From an uncultured Alphaproteobacteria bacterium (GTDB lineage: Bacteria; Pseudomonadota; Alphaproteobacteria; Micavibrionales; CSBR16-224): a DNA stretch of 64,000 nt. The notes under the pieces were generated by a model. That model was given only the letters and a program-made list of their open reading frames with translations, searched no databases and was not told the DNA's origin. The stretch is taken from positions 687,255 to 751,254 of the forward strand of contig CATLPD010000001.1 in assembly GCA_950054485.1 (NCBI GenBank). Reading direction: 5' to 3'. The position numbers and the translations under genes are program-made. This document shows positions 45,916-54,425 of the stretch, one piece after another. The stretch's first letter is position 1; every line of letters begins with the position of its first letter.

Positions 45916-47076
45916 CTACTTGGTCCTTGGTGGTATTTTGCGTGCATCGGGGCCAGTCAGGGTTTTTTCAAAAACCTTGATCACATCTTCGAAGCGGGGT
46001 GATGGGATGCGTTGGCCTGCAATAAGTTCGTTTGTATAATGTGCCATTGCGCCCGCAGCCTCGGCATGATATGACTTGCGGCCCAGATTATTTAATGGAT
46101 ACCACAATGTGCGGTCATATCCACGCAACCACACAAATGCAGCCGACGCCATAACGCCGCCTTCTTCGCGTGCGCGCTGCAAGGCTCTCAACATGGCTGT
46201 GGTCTGATAGGCATGTTTTTTCGTATCCTGATTTAAAGCGCGGCATATGGCAGGTGAACGGATTGTTTTATTGATCTTTGAACGCAGTGCTCCCGTCGGT
46301 TTGAAACCGCTTTTGGCGCTCCAGCATTTGGCCATTTCTTTTAAAATATCTTCGGATTCTTTACGTTTGCGAACCGATTTCAGGGCGCAGGCCGCATATA
46401 TGCCGCGGGCGTGCATAGGCAGTTTTTGAGGGCCTTGCCAGCGCGGACCCAGTTGTTGGGCCAATGCGCGGTATGATGCGGCGTAATCAAGTTTGCCGCC
46501 CTCAAATTTGATGTTGTGATAGGCTACCCATTCTTCAGGGGCCAAGGCCTCGGCAAATAGCGGTAGTTTGGCGGGAACAGGGTCGCCCGGTGCGCGGCTG
46601 GGCGATTTATTCGGGTTAAAATCGATAAAGGGCACGATAAAGGGGAACATTTTTGCCTGTTCTCCCATCAATGTATCCAAGGAGAATTTGCGTCTGAAAT
46701 ACGTGCCGGGCCCTTTGAATATCGACCATATCGACATGATGCCCAAAAGAACGACAAAAATATATTTTACCTGTGAGAGGGCCAGCTGGCTCATAACCTT
46801 GATATAATCAAGTGTGATGCTGTCAGGATCAGCATTGGGCAGCCATTCTTTCCATTTTCCAAGCACTTGCGGCCCGGCCACTGGGTGTTCGATCGCATAG
46901 TCGTCGCCGACAATCCAGCTGGCGATGTGCAATTCGCCCACCCGAACCCAACGCAGCAGGCTCAGCAGTTCCGTTGAGAAAATAGACCAGATGACAAAAC
47001 AGATTCCGCCTATGATAAAAATGACGAAACCCGTTAAGATAAATTCCTCATGCGGGCTTTTCTGCTGATTAGACAC
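45916..47076 (-). CDS. dotM: Type IVB coupling-complex protein DotM/IcmP
   Basis: Two membrane segments near 12-35 and 95-118, then the cytosolic domain typical of DotM: ALAPEEWVAYHNI, MHARGIYAACALKSVRKRKES, YQTTAMLRALQRAREEGGVMASAAFVWLRGYDRTLWYPLNNLGRKSYHAEAAGA (quoted in part). This domain is distinctive for IcmP/DotM, which in Legionella helps recognise acidic-Glu substrates. The start is GTG at 47076 with AGGG upstream. The other Dot/Icm genes are not in the window. Confidence 0.9.
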   Translation of the reverse strand: MSNQQKSPHEEFILTGFVIFIIGGICFVIWSIFSTELLSLLRWVRVGELHIASWIVGDDYAIEHPVAGPQVLGKWKEWLPNADPDSITLDYIKVMSQLALSQVKYIFVVLLGIMSIWSIFKGPGTYFRRKFSLDTLMGEQAKMFPFIVPFIDFNPNKSPSRAPGDPVPAKLPLFAEALAPEEWVAYHNIKFEGGKLDYAASYRALAQQLGPRWQGPQKLPMHARGIYAACALKSVRKRKESEDILKEMAKCWSAKSGFKPTGALRSKINKTIRSPAICRALNQDTKKHAYQTTAMLRALQRAREEGGVMASAAFVWLRGYDRTLWYPLNNLGRKSYHAEAAGAMAHYTNELIAGQRIPSPRFEDVIKVFEKTLTGPDARKIPPRTK

Positions 47077-47308
47077 AATTTGACCCTTGTCTTTTGTTTA
47101 ATTGCCAACGCCGGATAAAAAATGATCGACTATGCAGTCGACATTCATAAAGATTAGCACTTCCCCCGACAGATTAAAACCGTCGTTTTTTCTATTTAGA
47201 CTATAAAATATAGCATGATTTGCTAAAAAATGAATGAAGAGTGTAAAAAACGCATTTTTCGGTTGCAAAACACATGATGGTTTCCTATATTGCGACAGTT
47301 CCGATTAT

Positions 47309-47383
47309 GCCGGCATAGCACAGTGGTAGTGCAGCGGTTTTGTAAACCGAAGGTCGGGAGTTCGAATCTCTCTGCCGGCACCA
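47309..47383 (+). tRNA. tRNA-Thr (anticodon TGT)
   Basis: 75 bases with the CCA encoded. Acceptor GCCGGCA pairs with TGCCGGC, D-stem GCAC/GTGC, anticodon loop TTTGTAA with TGT, T-stem GGGAG/CTCTC around TTCGAAT. The outermost anticodon-stem pair is a mismatch (G-A). Reads ACA codons. Confidence 0.95.
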
Positions 47384-47531
47384 TTTCCCCTTCTTTTTCA
47401 ACAAAATCAATATTCAGTCTTCCTATTATTTCCGGGGCTTTAATCAATGGTACTTGCCTTAACAAAAAGTTCTAAAAGGGTGGCTTTTCAATTTAATTTG
47501 ACCAAAGAAATTCGCAAGCAGGAATTAAGGC

Positions 47532-47553
47532 ATTAAGTACTATAGTACTTAAT
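47532..47553. repeat. 22-bp perfect palindrome (operator-like), copy 1
   Basis: A perfect palindrome centred on TATA, with core AGTACTATAGTACT at 47536-47549. A second copy of the core lies at 47688. The sequence has the look of a binding site for a dimeric regulator. Confidence 0.55.
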
Positions 47554-47687
47554 TTTGTAATTTCTTATAATCCGTACCTGCTTCCTTCATTTATTTTCAT
47601 TGATCTGAAATATTGATTCTTAAAGATTTATTGGGTATATTGTCTCTTGTAAGGTGATTTTGACGCAAAGTTAATAAGGTACACAAA

Positions 47688-47701
47688 AGTACAATAGTAC
47701 T
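47688..47701. repeat. Operator-like repeat, copy 2
   Basis: AGTACAATAGTACT differs from the core of copy 1 at one base. It runs straight into TATAAA (47701-47706), so it may overlap the promoter of the RNA proposed at 47708-47795. Confidence 0.5.
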
Positions 47702-47707
47702 ATAAAT

Positions 47708-47795
47708 TTTATCTGCGGCCACTATGCCAAAAGCAAGATAAACTCTTAATCCTCGTCAAAGGATGCCCCCTTGGTTTTATCCAAGGGGGTTTTTT
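47708..47795 (+). ncRNA. Candidate small RNA
   Basis: There is no credible gene in 47384-47925, yet a strong terminator ends at 47795. A short hairpin (ATCCT/AGGAT, 47750-47765 region) precedes it. The 5' end is a guess based on TATAAA at 47701. Confidence 0.4.
47766..47795 (+). terminator. Strong intrinsic terminator
   Basis: CCCCCTTGG (47766-47774) and CCAAGGGGG (47781-47789) with a 6-base loop and six T. No gene on the plus strand ends here. Confidence 0.9.
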
Positions 47796-47925
47796 ATTTT
47801 GAAGCCTCTGGTAATATAATTATAAAATCGACGGGTTTTTAGCAAGTTTTCTTGCTTTTGCATAAAGAATCGGTTATGATGTAAGTATATCAAATAATAA
47901 AAAGAACAAGAAAGGACCGGGGCGC

Positions 47926-48153
47926 ATGCGCATACTGGCCACAGATATAGACAGAAGATTTTCAAATGGCTTTACCGCCATTTCCGCCGAGGGTGCTGAT
48001 TTTGCGCCTTCAACCATGATTTTTGCATCTAACCAAGCTGGGGTTTCAGGGATTTTCTCTGATGTGGCATCAAACGGTATGGATCAAATTATCAAATCCG
48101 ACCACCGTTATGTTTCGGGGAAAAAACATACACGGGCTTTTCCTTTATCCTAA
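47926..48153 (+). CDS. Small hypothetical protein
   Basis: 75 residues, unrecognised, soluble. AAAGGA lies ten bases before the ATG. It forms a likely two-gene unit with the gene at 48185. Composition is ordinary for the genome, which supports coding. Confidence 0.45.
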   Translation: MRILATDIDRRFSNGFTAISAEGADFAPSTMIFASNQAGVSGIFSDVASNGMDQIIKSDHRYVSGKKHTRAFPLS

Positions 48154-48184
48154 AACACGTTTCAAAACCGTGGTAAGGTAAATC

Positions 48185-48460
48185 ATGAAAAGTGAAATCA
48201 TACTTTCAGATCAGGGGGACGTTTTGTTTGTGCAAAACGCCCCTTTTGATCATATCGTCGTACGTGCCGAATTTTACGTTGAAAGCGGCTTTCTTATTCT
48301 TGTCTATGAAAACGAGGATAGCCGCATGGTGGAATATCAATTTCAGGATAAATCGGTTATAGACGCGATTGTATATGCCCCCACAATTATACTGACCCAT
48401 GTTGAAAACAGCGAGTTGCAGGACGGGTTTGAAGTGCCCCTGATTGCCATCCAGCCATAA
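48185..48460 (+). CDS. Small hypothetical protein
   Basis: 91 residues, acidic, predicted mostly beta strand (LFVQNAPFDHIVVRAEFYV, GFLILVYENEDSRMVEYQF). AAGGTAA lies before the ATG. Unrecognised. Thirty-one bases after the previous small gene. Confidence 0.5.
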   Translation: MKSEIILSDQGDVLFVQNAPFDHIVVRAEFYVESGFLILVYENEDSRMVEYQFQDKSVIDAIVYAPTIILTHVENSELQDGFEVPLIAIQP

Positions 48461-48505
48461 TCTTCAAAGTTTATTAAGTTTTTGACTATATCCTTGTGAT
48501 ATCAC

Positions 48506-48536
48506 GCCCGCTTCAGGGCATTCGGGGATTTTTTTT
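48506..48536 (+). terminator. Weak hairpin plus T8 directly before an ATG
   Basis: GCCC/GGGC (48506-48509, 48516-48519) with an alternative CCCG/CGGG pairing, then GGGGA and eight T (48529-48536). The ATG of the next gene follows at once, the same layout as at 8356-8391. Confidence 0.45.
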
Positions 48537-49409
48537 ATGGATATTTGGACGCAGATACAGTTTTTAACCGTACCGAAATGGCTGCGCAATCTGGTTGTGA
48601 TTTTAACCGTATTGCTGGTGGGAATATGCGCTTATATGTTCTATTACGCGCTGTCAAACAGCGATGATGGCCTGAACTGGATGGAGGCCGGCGCCTATCT
48701 GACGGGTATTGTCTTTCCGGTTACATTGATCATTATTTTTGTGGCAGGTGTTCAAACGGGTGTTGAATCAATCCAAAAGAAAATCGATGTTTTTCTGACA
48801 CAGACTATGCCGGATATTTTAAAGCACATTCCGGAACAGCAGGCGGGTTTTATCGAATATGATCCGGATGGGGCGCTGGAAAGCCTGCCGGCCCAGCAAG
48901 AAGCCAAAATTCTGATATCGCATGTCGAAAGCCACTGTTATGCTGACTACCAGATTATTTTTAAACATCCGGACGGTTCAATCCTGAACCTGCCCATTCG
49001 TCCTGAAATCAATGTTAAACGCGTTAATTTGTGTATCTATATTGATCCGGACCGTGTGGTCGAGCTGGCAGGTTTGAAAAAATCGGACCCTGATTTTGTT
49101 CAAAATATGACGCATTGGCTCTATAAGAAATTTGAAGGCACGATCTTTGGCGCGCAGGTCGATATGGTATCGCGTAAAAAGAACATAGAGAAAAACGAAA
49201 GCCAGACCAAAGTTGAGGAAGGCTATAAATTCAATTCAACCCTGTTAAAACGCATCGTCGATGGCAAGGAATATTACGCGATTGTCGCATCTACCCGTAT
49301 ATCCGAAGATATGCTGTGGCATTCGGCCGAAACACTGTATTTCACACAGGATCTGATGTTTATGCTGCGCGCCATTGCCTATGAAGCGCCCGAAGTCTTT
49401 CAGGTATAA
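48537..49409 (+). CDS. Hypothetical membrane protein
   Basis: 290 residues with two membrane helices near 18-40 (LVVILTVLLVGICAYMFYYAL) and 50-72 (AYLTGIVFPVTLIIIFVAG), and a cytosolic domain with a mixed alpha/beta pattern (AKILISHVESHCYADYQIIF). The domain is not one I recognise. GGGGA lies eight T before the ATG. Confidence 0.6.
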   Translation: MDIWTQIQFLTVPKWLRNLVVILTVLLVGICAYMFYYALSNSDDGLNWMEAGAYLTGIVFPVTLIIIFVAGVQTGVESIQKKIDVFLTQTMPDILKHIPEQQAGFIEYDPDGALESLPAQQEAKILISHVESHCYADYQIIFKHPDGSILNLPIRPEINVKRVNLCIYIDPDRVVELAGLKKSDPDFVQNMTHWLYKKFEGTIFGAQVDMVSRKKNIEKNESQTKVEEGYKFNSTLLKRIVDGKEYYAIVASTRISEDMLWHSAETLYFTQDLMFMLRAIAYEAPEVFQV

Positions 49410-49477
49410 ATTTTTATTCTTAATTTGAACTTTCTGTTTCACAATCCGTATGATTTTTGTGAAAGGAGACATCACAC

Positions 49478-49903
49478 ATGATTAAATATGGTACAGCAGA
49501 ATGGACCGGCAGCCTAAAAGACGGCACGGGTCTGATTTCAACGGAAAGCGGTGCGGTTGATAAAATCCAGTACGGCTTTAAAAAAAGGTTCGAGGGCGAG
49601 CCCGGCAGCAACCCAGAAGAGCTGATCGGCGCGGCACATGCATCTTGCTTTGCAATGGCGTTTTCGAACGAGCTAGGAAAACTGGATGTTACAGCTGATA
49701 AAATTGAGGCAAAATCTGAAATTACTCTGGAGAAAAAAGACGACGGCTTTGCGATTACCAAAGCGCATCTGACGGTTTCGGCAAGTGCCGAGGGCGCAAC
49801 AGAAGACGTCATCCGCGAGGCGGCCAATAATGCCAAAACAGGTTGTCCGGTTTCCAAACTTTTAAACGCAGAAATTACAATGGATTTAACAATTAAATCA
49901 TAA
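49478..49903 (+). CDS. osmC: OsmC-family peroxiredoxin-like protein
   Basis: Thiol peroxidase of the OsmC type, protecting against organic hydroperoxides. The first Cys is in GAAHASCFAMAFSNEL and the second in AKTGCPVSKLLNAEI, the two redox Cys of the family. 141 residues, normal. GAAAGGAG lies nine bases before the ATG. Next gene follows after ten bases. Confidence 0.93.
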   Translation: MIKYGTAEWTGSLKDGTGLISTESGAVDKIQYGFKKRFEGEPGSNPEELIGAAHASCFAMAFSNELGKLDVTADKIEAKSEITLEKKDDGFAITKAHLTVSASAEGATEDVIREAANNAKTGCPVSKLLNAEITMDLTIKS

Positions 49904-49913
49904 GGATCAAACA

Positions 49914-50747
49914 ATGAAATCTGAAATTTATAATAATGTGAAAATGCCGAAATTGGGTCTTGGAACATGGCAATTAAAAGATAGTGCCTGTCAGGACATG
50001 GTTTTATACGCGCTGGAAAATACAGTCTGTCGTCATATTGACACGGCACAGGCTTACGGCAACGAAGCGCAGGTCGGCGCTGCGATCGAAAAATCGTCTG
50101 TTGCGCGCGATGATATATTTTTAACAACCAAAGTCTGGATGGAAAATTTCAAGGCCGATGATGTGATCCCGTCCATTGAAAAAAGCCTTGAGAAACTAAA
50201 GACAGATTATTGCGATTTGATATTGGTGCATTGGCCCGATAAGGATATTCCGTTTGATGAAACGCTGGGCGCGCTGAAAAAAGCGCAAGAACAGGGTAAG
50301 ACACGCCTGATCGGTATCAGCAATTATACAACCGATCAGGTTGAAAAAGTGCGCGGCGATCTGGGCTATGATGTTGCAGTTAACCAATGCGAATATCATC
50401 CGTTTCTGGATCAATCGGTCTTGATTGATCAGGCCCGCAAACACGGTATGATCTTTACAGCCTATAGCCCGATTGCACAGGGTAAGGTGATGTCGGATGA
50501 AACTTTGAAAAAGATTGCCGAAGAACATAATAAGACACCCGTACAGGTGACATTGCGCTGGCTCTATCAGCAAGAGCGCGTTGTCGCTATTCCAAGATCA
50601 TCCAGCAAAGGCCATATCACAGATAATTTTGACATCTTTGATTTTGAATTATCCCAAGGTGAAATGGATCGTATTTTTGATTTGGGTAAAAAGGAAATGC
50701 GCATTGTTGATCCTGATTTTGCCCCTGAATGGGATGTTGCCGCGTAA
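49914..50747 (+). CDS. Aldo/keto reductase (2,5-diketo-gluconate reductase type)
   Basis: NADPH-dependent carbonyl reductase. HIDTAQAYGNEAQVGAAI carries the catalytic Asp and Tyr, FLTTKVWMENF the Lys, and ILVHWPD the His. IPRSSSKGHITDNF near the end is the cofactor loop. 277 residues. Grouping with osmC suggests a role against reactive carbonyls, by inference. Confidence 0.92.
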   Translation: MKSEIYNNVKMPKLGLGTWQLKDSACQDMVLYALENTVCRHIDTAQAYGNEAQVGAAIEKSSVARDDIFLTTKVWMENFKADDVIPSIEKSLEKLKTDYCDLILVHWPDKDIPFDETLGALKKAQEQGKTRLIGISNYTTDQVEKVRGDLGYDVAVNQCEYHPFLDQSVLIDQARKHGMIFTAYSPIAQGKVMSDETLKKIAEEHNKTPVQVTLRWLYQQERVVAIPRSSSKGHITDNFDIFDFELSQGEMDRIFDLGKKEMRIVDPDFAPEWDVAA

Positions 50748-50755
50748 CGCCGGTG

Positions 50756-51451
50756 ATGCTTTATCTGATTATTGCCGTTGTCTCGGGCGCCCTGTTGATC
50801 GGGGCGCTTTGGGGTATTTACGGGCCGCTCAGTAAACAGGCCGAAGGTTTTATGGTCGCCCTGGCCGGCGGCGCCCTGATCATTGCCGTTGTGATCGAAA
50901 TGATTGAACCCGCAATTGAAAAGACAACTCTGATACAGGCTTCGGTATATATCATGCTGGGGGCAGGAGCATTCAGTTTTCTCGATTATTTAATAGACGA
51001 AAAATGGGGCGCGCACAGCGGCGGGGGACTTTTGGCGGCTATTACCATGGATGGTGTCCCTGAAAATCTGGCACTGGGTGTCGGTTTGATCGGGGCAAGT
51101 ATAACGGACGTCAGCGCCTTGGCGGCTGCTATTTTCTTATCGAATTTACCTGAAGCTATGGGCGGTGCCAGCGAAATGAAAAAAAGCGGACTCAGCACCA
51201 AGAAAACGCTGGGGCTTTGGGTTGGGTGTGCGCTTTTACTTTCGGCGGCGGCCATTATCGGAAATCAGTTCTTTATAGATGCGGCGCCAAGTGTTCTGGC
51301 GCATATCAATTGCTTTGCTGCGGGGGCTGTTGTGGCATCGCTGGCGCTGGAGGTTTTTCCGACGGCTTTTAAAGATGATCGTCACTGGGCTGGGGTGGCG
51401 GTCGCGATTGGATTTATTGCGGCCTATGGCATTTCGACAATCGGGGCCTAG
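50756..51451 (+). CDS. ZIP-like metal transporter
   Basis: About eight membrane helices. AITMDGVPENLALGVGLIG aligns with the helix 4 metal motif of ZIP transporters (HNxPEG), with Asp and Asn at the usual ligand positions, and SNLPEAMGGASEM with helix 5. The altered ligands make the ion uncertain. I prefer the ATG at 50756, nine bases after the reductase stop; an upstream ATG (50729) overlaps it. Confidence 0.75.
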   Translation: MLYLIIAVVSGALLIGALWGIYGPLSKQAEGFMVALAGGALIIAVVIEMIEPAIEKTTLIQASVYIMLGAGAFSFLDYLIDEKWGAHSGGGLLAAITMDGVPENLALGVGLIGASITDVSALAAAIFLSNLPEAMGGASEMKKSGLSTKKTLGLWVGCALLLSAAAIIGNQFFIDAAPSVLAHINCFAAGAVVASLALEVFPTAFKDDRHWAGVAVAIGFIAAYGISTIGA

Positions 51452-51978
51452 TCGTCTTGTTCCAGATTGGGGTTAAATGCGTCGATCGTTGCCATCGCAA
51501 TATTCTTCAGGATCAAAATTACCGAAATCATATGACCGGCCAAAAGGCCATTCCAGACCGTAATGGCATAGAAAAAATAGATAATATAATCATTATTGAT
51601 TTTATCGAGTTCTTGAATCGGAAAGCTAATGAAGAATAATAGCGCCACACCCCCGATAAAGGAAATCACACATAAAAGCGCAATTGCTTTCAGATTTGTA
51701 TAGGTTGCATCTTCAAAATCTTCTTCACTACTATAGGCAAGACTGAGGATCGTAATCATCAGGGCCAAAATGGTCGCCGATGACGTCATGATGGCTGCGC
51801 CATAATATAAACTTGAAGATTGCAGTGTGTTGATAATATCGCGTGCCTGACCCTCTTCAATACCGTCATACAGTCCACCGGTCGCGAATATAATTAAAGC
51901 GGCAAGCAAGAATGCAATCCCCCATGAAAAGAGGATATGGTGGCGCATCGTTTTATTTTTCAGTGTTGATAAAATCAT
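51448..51978 (-). CDS. Hypothetical four-helix membrane protein
   Basis: 176 residues with hydrophobic segments near 15-32, 60-80, 98-118 and 130-158. Similar to DUF2721-like or ion-channel-like small proteins in outline only. Convergent with the ZIP-like gene; the two stops share four bases. Nine bases after the pyrC start codon side is not the case: it is downstream in the same direction as none of its neighbours except pyrC, which ends just before it on the same strand. Confidence 0.55.
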   Translation of the reverse strand: MILSTLKNKTMRHHILFSWGIAFLLAALIIFATGGLYDGIEEGQARDIINTLQSSSLYYGAAIMTSSATILALMITILSLAYSSEEDFEDATYTNLKAIALLCVISFIGGVALLFFISFPIQELDKINNDYIIYFFYAITVWNGLLAGHMISVILILKNIAMATIDAFNPNLEQDD

Positions 51979-51987
51979 CCTGCTTTA

Positions 51988-53085
51988 TCATACGTTTATC
52001 GACCAGATCAGTTCAGATTTACCAAGACCTAGGGGCAGGGGCGTAATATCGCCGACAGGTGTTTTGATCTTCGAAACTGTCTGCTGTGTGCGTGACAGGG
52101 TGAAAGTTTCCTTTGAAACGGGAAGGTCATAAAATTCCGCGCCGTTCAGGCATAAAAATGCCTCGAATATTTTTTGATTTGCCTGAATGTTTAAATCAAG
52201 GCCCGATTGCTCGAAGGCCTCGGCATAAAGCTGTGGGGCAATCCCGCCTGTAAAGCAGCCCGCTGCACATCCGCATTCTGTTGCTTTGGTGGTATGGGGC
52301 GCATTATCCGTTCCGGCAAAAAATTGCGCGTTATTTGATGCGGTCACGGCATCACGCAGGGCCTGACGGTCGCTTTCGAATTTTAAAAGCGGTAAACAAT
52401 ATAGGTGATATTTTAGCCCCCTCACCAGATGGCCGATTGTATACAGCAAATGCTGCGGCGTGACGCTGGCGGCAATATTTTTGCCGCGTGCTTTAACAAA
52501 CTCGACGGCTGTCTTGGTCGTCACATGTTCGGCAACAATTTTTAAATCGGGATAATTGTCTGCGATGCGGGGGGCATATTCGCGATAAAAGATATCCTCC
52601 GCATTTGTTTTGTCAGACAGATAATCTTCGTCACTTATATTATGTTCCTCCCCATGTAGGCAGAGGACGATACCATGATCCTGCATTGCTTTGAATATAT
52701 CGGTCTTTAAAACCTCTGTAATCGGCGTGCCGAAATCAGCGCCTGTCGTGCCATGCGGCGGATAATATTTTACCGCCTTTAACGATCCCGATTTCGCGCC
52801 CTGTTCAATCATCTCGGCAGTGGTATCACGTGTCAAATACAGCGGCACGATCACATGATCAAATTTATCACCGCCGTTTTCGCGGATCATATCCAGATAT
52901 TCTGCGATTGACCAATAGGGCAGGGGATCATCTTTATGAATTTTGGCGACAGGTGGTTTGGTATTCGGCATCGCCAGCGCGCCCGCGCATCCCATATCCA
53001 GTTGCGATTGAATAACGGGTGCCAGTAATTCATCCTGACGTAGATGTGTGTGCAAATCGTACCATTTCGGGAGCGTGAATTTCAT
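51988..53085 (-). CDS. pyrC: Dihydroorotase, type II
   Basis: Pyrimidine synthesis, carbamoyl-aspartate to dihydroorotate. The metal-binding DLHTHLRQD at the start, MPNTKPP, the carboxylated Lys in LKAVKYYPPHGTT, LCLHGEEH, and AGTDNAPH are all present, matching the E. coli-type enzyme. The ATG at 53085 is preferred to an upstream in-frame start at 53106. 365 residues. Confidence 0.93.
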   Translation of the reverse strand: MKFTLPKWYDLHTHLRQDELLAPVIQSQLDMGCAGALAMPNTKPPVAKIHKDDPLPYWSIAEYLDMIRENGGDKFDHVIVPLYLTRDTTAEMIEQGAKSGSLKAVKYYPPHGTTGADFGTPITEVLKTDIFKAMQDHGIVLCLHGEEHNISDEDYLSDKTNAEDIFYREYAPRIADNYPDLKIVAEHVTTKTAVEFVKARGKNIAASVTPQHLLYTIGHLVRGLKYHLYCLPLLKFESDRQALRDAVTASNNAQFFAGTDNAPHTTKATECGCAAGCFTGGIAPQLYAEAFEQSGLDLNIQANQKIFEAFLCLNGAEFYDLPVSKETFTLSRTQQTVSKIKTPVGDITPLPLGLGKSELIWSINV

Positions 53086-53171
53086 GCCCCAGTCTAACAG
53101 ATGCAATTTTTTTTCGCGATAACATTCATCGCATATTGAAAAAGAACAAAACGTGAACTATAATTATTCCG

Positions 53172-54425
53172 ATGCAGGATAAAATAAAAACAAAACTAGA
53201 AATCTTGGCAGACGCGGCGAAATACGATGCATCCTGTGCATCGGGTACGGCCGGTAAGCGTTCAGCAAAAAAGGGCGAACAGGGGATCGGCTCCCTGACG
53301 GGTGGCACAGGCATTTGCCACAGCTTTACGCCCGATGGCCGATGTGTTTCATTGTTGAAAATCCTGATGACGAATTACTGTATTTACGATTGTCATTATT
53401 GTATCAACCGGGCCTCCAGCAACGTGCGCCGCGCGCGTTTTACGGTTCAGGAAGTCGTTGACCTGACGCTCAATTTTTATAAACGCAATTATATTGAGGG
53501 GCTTTTTCTCAGCTCCGGCATTATCAAGTCACCTGATTACACCATGGAATCGATGGTGCGAATTGCAAAATCTTTGCGCGAAGATCATCATTTCAAAGGC
53601 TATATCCACCTGAAGACCATCCCGAATGCCTCACCCGAATTGCAGGAGGAGGCAGGCCTTTACGCCGATCGCCTCAGCATCAATGTCGAAATGCCGACGG
53701 AAAAGGGGCTGAACACCTATGCGCCCGAAAAAAAGCTGAATGAAATTACCGGCGCGATGGGCAAGCTGGATCATAAAATCACCGAACATAAACAATCGAA
53801 ATCATACAGCGGCAAACGCCCGCCGCGTTTTGCACCGGGGGGGCAATCGACACAGATGATTGTCGGGGCCGATGATACGGATGATAAAATCATTCTGGGC
53901 TCCAGCGTTTCGCTGTATGACACATATAAATTGCGGCGGGTTTATTATTCGGCCTTCAGCCCGATTCCGGATGCCAGTATTATTTTGCCGCTGAAACCCG
54001 CACCGCTGGTGCGCGAACACAGATTATATCAGGCCGACTGGCTGCTGCGCTTTTATAATTTCAACCTCGATGAAATTTTGCAGGGCACGATTGATAATAT
54101 GCTTGATCTTGATTTTGACCCCAAGATGGCATGGGCATTGCGTAACCGTCACGAATTTCCAGTGAATCTGAATACGGCCGATAAACATATGATATTGCGC
54201 GTGCCGGGCATCGGGGTGCAGACCGCCAATAAGATTATATCAATCCGGCGCTATAGGACATTGCGCTGGGAAGACCTTGCGAAAATGCGCCTGCCGCTGG
54301 ATAAGCTGAAACCCTTTATATGTGTTCTGGATTATCGTCCGCCGCCGCATTTGCTCGATTCAAATCACCTCTCGCAATTGATGCGCCCGTCACAGCAACT
54401 GGAATTATTCGGGGCGGCGACATGA
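53172..54425 (+). CDS. Radical SAM protein linked to DNA repair/modification (TIGR03916 type)
   Basis: The iron-sulfur motif CIYDCHYC (Cys-x3-Cys-x2-Cys) is near residue 72, with preceding SFTPDGRCVSLLKILMTN. The C-terminus holds a helix-hairpin-helix DNA-binding element (VPGIGVQTANKIISIRR). This is the set described as a putative DNA modification/repair radical SAM protein, always next to a DUF4130 gene, as here. Substrate unknown. Confidence 0.85.
   Translation: MQDKIKTKLEILADAAKYDASCASGTAGKRSAKKGEQGIGSLTGGTGICHSFTPDGRCVSLLKILMTNYCIYDCHYCINRASSNVRRARFTVQEVVDLTLNFYKRNYIEGLFLSSGIIKSPDYTMESMVRIAKSLREDHHFKGYIHLKTIPNASPELQEEAGLYADRLSINVEMPTEKGLNTYAPEKKLNEITGAMGKLDHKITEHKQSKSYSGKRPPRFAPGGQSTQMIVGADDTDDKIILGSSVSLYDTYKLRRVYYSAFSPIPDASIILPLKPAPLVREHRLYQADWLLRFYNFNLDEILQGTIDNMLDLDFDPKMAWALRNRHEFPVNLNTADKHMILRVPGIGVQTANKIISIRRYRTLRWEDLAKMRLPLDKLKPFICVLDYRPPPHLLDSNHLSQLMRPSQQLELFGAAT

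Noticed and set aside
47384..47925. Protein gene in the gap after tRNA-Thr
   Set aside because: No frame with a ribosome site or plausible composition; only palindromes and a terminator.
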